Assembly: GCA_003661265.1 (NCBI GenBank)
Contig: QMVU01000015.1
Location: 1-10,860 of the forward strand
Length of the DNA: 10,860 bases
Reading direction: 5' to 3'
DNA from: Thermoproteota archaeon
GTDB lineage: Archaea; Korarchaeota; Korarchaeia; Korarchaeales; Korarchaeaceae
The notes beneath the pieces are model-generated. The model saw nothing but the letters and a program-made list of their open reading frames with translations. It was not told the DNA's origin and searched no databases. Of this stretch, positions 6,216 through 10,860 are shown in pieces; position 1 is the first letter of the stretch, and each line of letters begins with the position of its first letter. A program made the translations under genes and the position numbers.

Positions 6216-7318
6216 ACCTCCCCGTGCTGTAGGGTCACTATATTGAGGAGCTGGGCCGCAGAAGGCCCCAGCCTGAGCATGACCTCCCTGAAGAGCCTGA
6301 GATACGCTGAGTTCGAGGCCTGCTCAGTTATCCTAGCCAGCCTGTCCACGTGAGCTAGAGGAACTGGGAGACCTGACCTGGGATCCGCAAGGGAAGTTAG
6401 GGCCCTAACTATGTAGTCCAGCTTTGGAACCGCGTACTCAGGTACCTCAAGCCTGTAGACCCTCTTCGAGTTCCCCTTAACGAAGACGGCGACGGGCCTC
6501 AATCCCTTGCCAAAGAAGCCCCTCCAGTTGGCTTCGGCAGGGATGTCAGACCAGTCTCTCGGGAGAGGGAGGGGTTCCGTGTACTCCCTCGGCTTCATCG
6601 CTATTGAGGCCAGGACCGAGTCGTTGAGCCTGCTGTCCAGGCCGAGGGTCCTCGGCATTATGGAGCTCCTCACCCTCTTCACAAGGCCCACCGTAAGGAC
6701 TCCGGCATCCCTAGACTCCGATAGAAGGGAAAGGAGGGATCTCATGGCCTCCTCATATGTTATTATGAAGGAGCTGCTGTACTTCCTCGATAAGGTTGAG
6801 TACTGGGCCTTTGAGAGGGCAAGGGGGCCATCAACTATGAGGAGATCTATCCCCTCCTCTATAAGCCTCCTCCCAAGCTCGAACTGGAGGTAGAAACCGA
6901 CCAGGTTTGCTAGCTTCCTTCCCTCCTCCTCGTCCTCGTATATCCTTGCCAGCTTGGTTGTAGCGGCTATGGGGATCCCCCTCATGGAAACTCCTCTAAA
7001 GATAGACCCAACAGCAACTACTACAGGGCAGAAACCTACCAAGAGGTTTTTGCCGTTTATACCGGCGTCAACGGCCCCTGAGCATATGGAATTTATGTCC
7101 AATGGAGGGGCCTCTTTGACCTGCAATACTTTTCTCACGGTGTCGACCAAGGACTCCGCGATCCTCGCGATCTCCGTTATGTTCTTTGCGTTTTGAACTA
7201 ACATTTTCCTCAGAGAACCCTGAATTTCGGCGTAAGAGACTACGTCATAGGGCCTATTGGTCTCTAAGTAGGGCTCTAGTGTTCTCTGTCTTCTGCCATG
7301 TTTTGGGATAGGAGCCAT
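6212..7318 (-). CDS. nurA: NurA 5'-3' nuclease
   Basis: A 368-residue NurA, the dimeric Mn2+-dependent nuclease (RNase H-like fold) that docks on the HerA hexamer and digests DNA ends during recombinational repair. Visible family features are the first catalytic acid D84 in CSGAVDAG with the following hydrophobic strand; the LLIVDGPLAL strand with D163; D233 (DSRLNDSVL); and the C-terminal GLPVPLAHVDRLARIT (316-331), where a histidine-containing helix is typical. ATG 7318 is the only possible start because an in-frame stop lies seven codons upstream. It is the first gene of the operon, and its stop overlaps the herA start by 4 bases. mre11 and rad50, frequent partners in archaeal operons, are not in this window. 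Confidence 0.94.
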   Translation of the reverse strand: MAPIPKHGRRQRTLEPYLETNRPYDVVSYAEIQGSLRKMLVQNAKNITEIARIAESLVDTVRKVLQVKEAPPLDINSICSGAVDAGINGKNLLVGFCPVVVAVGSIFRGVSMRGIPIAATTKLARIYEDEEEGRKLANLVGFYLQFELGRRLIEEGIDLLIVDGPLALSKAQYSTLSRKYSSSFIITYEEAMRSLLSLLSESRDAGVLTVGLVKRVRSSIMPRTLGLDSRLNDSVLASIAMKPREYTEPLPLPRDWSDIPAEANWRGFFGKGLRPVAVFVKGNSKRVYRLEVPEYAVPKLDYIVRALTSLADPRSGLPVPLAHVDRLARITEQASNSAYLRLFREVMLRLGPSAAQLLNIVTLQHGEV

Positions 7319-7323
7319 TCCTT

Positions 7324-7365
7324 GACACCGGTGTCGTTAAGATTTACTCAAACCTCCTTTTAATA
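7324..7365 (-). promoter_or_regulatory. nurA-herA promoter region with 12-bp perfect palindrome
   Basis: On the minus strand TATTAAAA (7358-7365) is a moderate TATA-like element that predicts transcription starting near 7335. GACACCGGTGTC, a perfect 12-bp palindrome at 7324-7335, covers that point and ends 5 bases before the nurA ATG. Its position is that of an operator for a dimeric repressor. It is GC-rich in an AT-rich region, which makes chance less likely. The binding protein is unknown; the divergent CARF-like regulator is one candidate. Confidence 0.5.
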
Positions 7366-7366
7366 G

Positions 7367-7521
7367 TTATCCTTTTTTATTCAAATAAACAATAAATCAT
7401 AATTTTTTATCACAGAAAACTTTTCCAAAGTGAAATTTATGTTGAATGAATCAAAATTGGATCTGAAGAAAAAACTTTTATTGATATCATCATATCTTAA
7501 TTGTGATCGATAAAACAAAAT
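7367..7521. promoter_or_regulatory. AT-rich divergent control region, promoter of the CARF-like gene
   Basis: This strongly AT-rich stretch separates nurA (leftward) from the CARF-like gene (rightward). On the plus strand CTTTTATT (7475-7482) is the best TATA candidate, predicting initiation near 7504 and a short leader. Two inverted repeats follow: GATAT-CATC-ATATC (7483-7496), and TGATCG (7504-7509) matched by CGATCA (7526-7531), the latter spanning the start codon. They are possible autoregulatory sites. A 70-codon minus-strand frame here is low-complexity and overlaps the real gene, so it is not annotated. Confidence 0.45.
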
Positions 7522-8262
7522 TTGGCGATCATCTTGGATGAAAAGAAGGCTCTGATTTTCGCCGCTGACGCAGGAACAGAGAGAATACTTCAAGCATTCA
7601 AACTAGCAATGCCAAAAGCTGTCATAGCATTGATGATAGGTGAGAGAGGGGTAGAAAGCGTTGAGGAGATTAAGAATAAGGCTGGATGGATGATAGACTC
7701 CTTCGACACGGTCAACCTGGACAGGAGCTTTGATTCCGTGCTAGATTCGACCAGAGAGCTCATAGAAAGGTACCAAAACCTTGGATACAGGGTTTATGTC
7801 TCGATTTCCTCCTCCTTCCCCGAGGTCTCCGCAGCCTTGTACGTGGCGACGATGTACAAGGGCGGGATCCCCATTTCTCCCGAGTCCCAAACAGAGCTTC
7901 CAATGCTCAGGATCCTGATGCTTCCCGAAACAGCCCTAGTCATCCTTAAGGTGCTTTACGAGGAGTGCAACGGGAGCTCCATCTTGGAAGAGCTCTCTAA
8001 AAGGGTGTATGTGGCTCTCCTCAGAAGGAACAAGGAGAGAAAATCGGACAAGTGCAAGGCAATAGTGAATTACCACGTAAACAGGAGGTTGAAGCCCCTT
8101 GGCCTCGTTAGGACGAGCATAGAGAAGAAGAAGCTCAAGATACAGCTTACGAACTCGGGGATAGCTGTGGCGAAGAGGGTCGACGATTACCTCAAGCTCT
8201 TGGAGAAGCCAAAGGAGGGAGTAAAGGGGAGGAGGGAAGAGGAGGCTTTGATTAAGAGGTGA
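7522..8262 (+). CDS. CARF-like domain plus winged-helix regulator (Csa3-like)
   Basis: A 246-residue protein in two parts. Residues about 8-118 look like a Rossmann-type CARF domain, the ligand-sensing fold of CRISPR-linked regulators. It begins with a hydrophobic strand (ALIFAAD) followed by a helix, and ends with the diagnostic strand-loop-helix YRVYVSISSSFPEVSAAL (89-106), where related proteins have a v-N-I-S/T-G-G-type loop. Residues about 130-228 form a basic winged helix-turn-helix (LPETALVILKVLYEE, then RRLKPLGLVRTS and KLKIQLTNSG). This order matches Csa3 and archaeal CARF-HTH proteins. The start is TTG 7522; an in-frame TGA lies six codons upstream (7504-7506), and TTG 7534 is an alternative. 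No CRISPR array or cas effector gene is in the window. Its divergent position suggests it controls nurA-herA or itself. The CARF assignment rests on pattern only. Confidence 0.72.
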   Translation: MAIILDEKKALIFAADAGTERILQAFKLAMPKAVIALMIGERGVESVEEIKNKAGWMIDSFDTVNLDRSFDSVLDSTRELIERYQNLGYRVYVSISSSFPEVSAALYVATMYKGGIPISPESQTELPMLRILMLPETALVILKVLYEECNGSSILEELSKRVYVALLRRNKERKSDKCKAIVNYHVNRRLKPLGLVRTSIEKKKLKIQLTNSGIAVAKRVDDYLKLLEKPKEGVKGRREEEALIKR

Positions 8263-8667
8263 AAGGTAGCTCGTTTCGTTTCCTTGCCTGTAAAATCGTA
8301 TGGATAAACTTTTTTACATAAACCAATATTTAGCTATCAATTAAATCAATTGTAGCACGCAATCATATCAAAAGACCAGTTCTTTTACTGATCTACCGTG
8401 AGTAGGTATTCACGGGCTTTATTAGAAGGCAATTTGGTCGATTGAAGCGCGCTACTGGGGAAGTCATAGAGGCATGCGAACTCATACATGATGAAGATCA
8501 AAGTTCTTTAGAGCCAGAATAGTAAACTGGAGGACGAAGGAGTTCATAGGGGATGTCAAGCTACTTTCCAATCGTCAACATAACCCATGGGATGCCAGTT
8601 GAAGGTTAAGCTCCTCCTGCAACTGTTTAACGAGTATTTACCTCTATGTTACTTGAACTCCCAACAG
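8263..8667. other. Gap without an intact gene; possible coding remnants
   Basis: No convincing full-length gene is present. One short plus-strand frame (about 8407-8520, ending TAG) reads like protein (FIRRQFGRLKRATGEVIEAC then ELIHDEDQ) but has no start and is too short to assign. Another short frame near 8587-8640 contains QLFNEYL, the same six residues LFNEYL as the downstream ATPase and encoded by an identical 14-base stretch. This might be debris of a related ATPase gene or chance. No tRNA or repeat array is seen. Confidence 0.45.
8396..8425 (+). terminator. Hairpin with following T-rich bases after the CARF-like gene
   Basis: CCGTGA (8396-8401) pairs with TCACGG (8410-8415), extendable by a G-U pair, loop about six bases, followed by GCTTTATT. 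It lies about 130 bases after the CARF-like stop codon, so it may end that transcript. The T-run is short and the assignment is weak. Confidence 0.3.
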
Positions 8668-8698
8668 TTTATATATACATTGATAATTAAAGTATCAA
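8668..8698 (+). promoter_or_regulatory. Strong leaderless promoter of the ATPase gene
   Basis: TTTATATATA (8668-8677) is a near-ideal archaeal TATA box centred 26 bases before the ATG at 8699, so transcription should begin at the start codon. An AAAGTAT element (8689-8695) lies between them and recurs in the promoter of the RHH antitoxin gene at 10018. Confidence 0.7.
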
Positions 8699-9907
8699 AT
8701 GGCCGCCGAGATACTGTCCCTCCTCAACCCCTGGTGGGAGGGAGAGGAAAGCCCCGTAATCAAAGAGTGGAAGGAAAAGGAAGTTCGGTGGAGGCCAAGC
8801 TGGCTCGACGAAATTAGCCTTGAGCCCTTCTCCCTGAACATCTTGACAGGTCCGAGGCTTGTCGGGAAGACGACGGGGCTACACCTCCTAATAGAGGATC
8901 TCCTAGAGCGCGTCAGGCCTGAGGCCGTCCTCTACCTTAACCTAGACCTAGCACCTGACTCTGGGTCCCTTAGAGCCATGCTAGAAGCTTACGACTCGTT
9001 CAGGAAGTCCTCTGGGGTGAAAACGAGCTACATATTCCTGGATGAGGTGACTAGCCTGAAGGACTGGTGGAAGGTGGTAAAGGGGTATGTTGATGCGGGC
9101 TTTTTCTCAAAAGATGTGCTCGTCCTCACTGGTTCATCCTCCCTAAGGCTTAGGGGAGAGGCAGAGCTATTCCCAGGAAGGATGGGCCGGGGAAGGGAGG
9201 TCGTCGCCTGGCCTCTCTCATTCAGGGAGTTCCTCAGAGCTAAGGGCGTGAAGGTTAAGGTAACGGGGGACATGGAAAGGGATTTATCTAGGCTCCTGCC
9301 GAAGTCTAGGGAGATAAGGGAGCTTTTTAACGAGTATTTGAAGGTCGGGGGGTTCCCCCTTTCCGTGAACGAGGATCCGAGGGCAGTGGAGTACAGCATC
9401 AGGTCGCTGGAGGGGGAGCTCCTAAGGGCAGGCAGGGATCCACAGCTAGCGAGGGGGATCATCTCCTCAATACTGAGCAAGGCTCCCTCCCCCGTGTCTT
9501 ATGCAACCATAGGCTCGGATCTTTTGATATCCCACAGGACGGTCAGGGAGTACGTGAGGGTCCTGAGGGGGCTCATGGTGCTGGGTAGCGCGATGCTCAA
9601 GAGGGGGGACAAGGTATTCTGGAGGAAGGAGAGGAAGTTCTTCTTCCTTGATCCCTTCACGGCTAGATCCCTGTCGATCTGGACCCTCACCAATTTCCTG
9701 AATGGGGCCCTATACGAGTGGGTCGTTCAGGCTCACCTCCTCAGGAGGTTCGGTGAGGTCTTCTACTACAGGAATTCCCATGAGGTGGATGTCCTCGCTG
9801 GCGAACTTAGAGTCGAGGTAAAGCTAGGGAAGCCCCACAGACGATATCCAAGAGGAGTGAAGGTTCTAGACGAGGAAAACATACACCTCTTCCTGGCGGT
9901 GGTCTAG
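8699..9907 (+). CDS. AAA+ ATPase with DUF4143-type nuclease-like C-terminus
   Basis: A 402-residue member of the AAA_14/DUF4143 (COG1373-like) family, common in archaea but mostly of unknown role. Walker A is G51-P-R-L-V-G-K-T-T59, Walker B YIFLDEV (111-117, D115/E116), and a sensor-1 strand LVLTGSSS (142-148). GRMGRGREVVAWPLSFREF (160-178) and the VGGFPLSV segment (216-223) are family hallmarks. A winged-helix-like part spans about 255-300. The C-terminal YYRNSHEVDVLAGELRVEVK (356-375) has the D364...E373-V-K375 arrangement of a PD-(D/E)XK nuclease core, which may be active. ATG 8699 fits the TATA box exactly. It stands alone on the plus strand, 110 bases before the VapBC pair. Suggested roles in the family include DNA transactions linked with mobile elements or defence; none is proved. 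Confidence 0.9.
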   Translation: MAAEILSLLNPWWEGEESPVIKEWKEKEVRWRPSWLDEISLEPFSLNILTGPRLVGKTTGLHLLIEDLLERVRPEAVLYLNLDLAPDSGSLRAMLEAYDSFRKSSGVKTSYIFLDEVTSLKDWWKVVKGYVDAGFFSKDVLVLTGSSSLRLRGEAELFPGRMGRGREVVAWPLSFREFLRAKGVKVKVTGDMERDLSRLLPKSREIRELFNEYLKVGGFPLSVNEDPRAVEYSIRSLEGELLRAGRDPQLARGIISSILSKAPSPVSYATIGSDLLISHRTVREYVRVLRGLMVLGSAMLKRGDKVFWRKERKFFFLDPFTARSLSIWTLTNFLNGALYEWVVQAHLLRRFGEVFYYRNSHEVDVLAGELRVEVKLGKPHRRYPRGVKVLDEENIHLFLAVV

Positions 9908-9983
9908 ACAATGGTTCCGGTGGTCTGTAGCTTTGACGGCCTTTACAAGGGTTTGGGCCCTTACTTGAGTAATAGTAATCTTA

Positions 9984-10011
9984 TTTTTATAAAGTGGAAA
10001 GTATAAAGTAT
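9984..10011 (+). promoter_or_regulatory. RHH-vapB promoter with tandem heptamers
   Basis: TTTTTATAAA (9984-9993) is a TATA box predicting transcription from about 10015. This favours ATG 10018 as a leaderless start over the upstream in-frame GTG 9994, which adjoins the TATA box. Directly after it stand three 7-bp units in tandem: AAAGTGG, AAAGTAT, AAAGTAT (9991-10011). Ribbon-helix-helix antitoxins bind short repeated operators, so this is a likely autoregulatory site. Confidence 0.6.
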
Positions 10012-10017
10012 AACAAA

Positions 10018-10218
10018 ATGAGCACGATAAAGGTATCCAAAGCTACGCTAGCTGAGTTGGAAGCATTGAAAGAAGCCATGAACGCAAGGAGCCTAGAAGA
10101 AGTTATAAGATGGTTCCTGAAGGAAAGACGTCAAAGGCTGCTTGAGGAGATCTTTGGGATTGACAGGAACAGGGTAAAGCCTTTCACGGAGGAGGACCGC
10201 GGTGAAGATCGTGGTTGA
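10018..10218 (+). CDS. vapB: Ribbon-helix-helix antitoxin (VapB)
   Basis: A 66-residue protein if started at ATG 10018 (74 if at GTG 9994). Residues about 2-8 (STIKVSK) form the DNA-contacting strand. Helices at about 9-21 (TLAELEALKEAM) and 25-38 (SLEEVIRWFLKERR) complete a ribbon-helix-helix fold. The tail, rich in charged residues (EEDRGEDRG), is where such antitoxins grip the toxin. The gene overlaps vapC by 17 bases in a different frame, which ties their translation together. The later start is chosen from the TATA position. Family and partner are clear; its exact antitoxin subfamily is not. Confidence 0.85.
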   Translation: MSTIKVSKATLAELEALKEAMNARSLEEVIRWFLKERRQRLLEEIFGIDRNRVKPFTEEDRGEDRG

Positions 10219-10612
10219 TTCCTACGCTTGGGTGGAGCTCTTCATTGGAAGCGAGAAGGGGGGTGTAGTCAAGGAAAAGCTCAGTGAAGCGGAGGAAATC
10301 TACACCCCCGACATAGTCCTGGCGGAGTTGGCCAGGAAGTATTGGAGGGAGAGCGTCGACGCCCAGACCATAGCTGAAAGGATCTCTAAGATAGTTGAGA
10401 TATCAAGGATAGTCCCCATCGATAAGGATGTGGCGATCAAGGCTGCTGAACTGGACTTGGAGCTGAAAAAAGAAGCTAGAAAGAAGGGACTTCAAGCCCC
10501 AGGGCTTTTTGACGCAATAGTCCTAGCTGTTGCGGAAGTAACCGGCGCCAAGCTAATAACTGGTGATAAGCACTTTGAGGGAAGACCTAGAGTTATCTGG
10601 ATAGGAACTTAG
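10202..10612 (+). CDS. vapC: VapC-type PIN-domain ribonuclease toxin
   Basis: A 136-residue PIN-domain protein with the full acidic set: D6 (IVVDSYAW), E42 (VLAELARKY), D104 (GLFDAIVLA) and D122 (LITGDKHF). The last strand (RVIWIG) also closes the typical fold. Start GTG 10202 lies inside the antitoxin gene, giving a 17-base overlap. It belongs to a different VapC subgroup from the protein at 146-541, which pairs with an AbrB-type antitoxin, so the two modules are independent acquisitions rather than a local duplication. T-runs about 65 bases downstream may end the transcript. Confidence 0.92.
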   Translation: MKIVVDSYAWVELFIGSEKGGVVKEKLSEAEEIYTPDIVLAELARKYWRESVDAQTIAERISKIVEISRIVPIDKDVAIKAAELDLELKKEARKKGLQAPGLFDAIVLAVAEVTGAKLITGDKHFEGRPRVIWIGT

Positions 10613-10676
10613 CTCTGCTCGAATCTAATGGCTAGGGCCTCAACTAACGACCTCTTAGAAAAGCCTCCTCTTGCTC

Positions 10677-10697
10677 TTTTTTATCCTTCAAGTTTTT
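10677..10697 (+). terminator. Oligo-T terminator after vapC
   Basis: Two T-runs, T6 at 10677-10682 and T5 at 10693-10697, follow the vapC stop by 65-85 bases on the coding strand. Oligo-T tracts are sufficient for termination by archaeal RNA polymerase. No clear hairpin precedes them. Confidence 0.45.
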
Positions 10698-10792
10698 CGG
10701 TTAACTTGTAACTACGAGATGGGAGAGTCATCAACAGCGTCGCCTGTCTTCAATGGTTGTAGGATCTGACTGTAGCATACGCCTGTCCGATC

Positions 10793-10860
10793 ATGAGGAA
10801 GGAGGAAGCTCAGGATGAGAAGAGAAAGGAATTTCTTGAAAAGTTGGAAGTTAAAGTATC
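10793..10860 (+). CDS. Possible start of a gene cut by the window edge
   Basis: From ATG 10793 an open frame of 22 complete codons, rich in Lys and Glu (MRKEEAQDEKRKEFLEKLEV), runs off the end. In the same frame protein-like sequence reaches back to a TAG at 10760-10762. No TATA box or ribosome site is visible just upstream, so it may be a true start or the inside of a damaged gene. Too short to name. Confidence 0.3.
   Translation, partial: MRKEEAQDEKRKEFLEKLEVKV

Noticed and set aside
7381..7593. 70-codon minus-strand ORF in the nurA/CARF gap
   Set aside because: Rich in Phe, Asn and Ile as expected from AT-rich DNA, and it overlaps the start of the CARF-like gene.
7522..8262. CRISPR locus implied by the Csa3-like gene
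   Set aside because: No repeat-spacer array and no cas effector or adaptation gene is found on either side within the window.
8590..8636. Pseudoknot from interleaved CAGTTG/CAACTG and GTTAA/TTAAC
   Set aside because: Short arms of 5-6 bp in an unassigned gap; such pairings are expected by chance and nothing else supports it.
9028..9480. Minus-strand ORF opposite the ATPase gene
   Set aside because: Ser/Thr/Pro-rich antisense shadow of a well-supported gene.
9994..10017. GTG 9994 as the start of the RHH antitoxin
   Set aside because: It abuts the TATA box (9984-9993), and transcription should begin near 10015, leaving ATG 10018 as the usable start.

Overview
The window reads as a thermophilic archaeon, most likely Thermoproteota or Korarchaeota-like, though the exact lineage cannot be proved here. 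The evidence is a nurA-herA operon, archaeal TATA boxes placed so that several genes start without a leader, strong use of AGG for arginine, and a dense set of PIN/HEPN toxin-antitoxin modules.

Left arm (1-3330). An AbrB-type VapBC module (146-762, minus strand) has a perfect operator-like palindrome between its TATA box and a leaderless ATG. Next comes a decayed block: a methyltransferase that has lost its 5' half (836-1186, minus), a secreted-protein gene that has lost its 5' end and carries about three frameshifts (1190-1859, plus), and a membrane-anchored winged-helix regulator with one frameshift near its end (1876-2342, plus). The first two lie back to back and both lack their starts, as if one deletion removed the shared upstream region. 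A HepT-MntA (HEPN/nucleotidyltransferase) module follows (2473-3329, minus).

Centre (3330-8262). nurA and herA form a two-gene operon (minus, ATGA overlap). HerA is interrupted by a 380-residue intein placed exactly between the Lys and Ser of the Walker A motif. The intein has Ser as its first residue, two degenerate LAGLIDADG-like motifs and an XRE-type helix-turn-helix. Divergent from nurA across a 203-bp AT-rich gap with several inverted repeats is a CARF-like plus winged-helix regulator of the Csa3 type (7522-8262, plus). No CRISPR array or cas effector gene is in the window. This pairing of a possible nucleotide-sensing regulator with the NurA-HerA end-resection machine is the most promising functional link here.

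Right arm (8263-10860). A 436-bp gap has no intact gene. It is followed by a leaderless AAA+ ATPase with a C-terminal PD-(D/E)XK-like nuclease core (AAA_14/DUF4143 type, 8699-9907) and a second VapBC module with a ribbon-helix-helix antitoxin (10018-10612). The ATPase and this antitoxin share an AAAGTAT element between TATA box and ATG. The last bases may open another gene.

Overall this is a core DNA-repair operon set among toxin-antitoxin modules, an intein and decaying genes, as in an accessory or defence-rich region.
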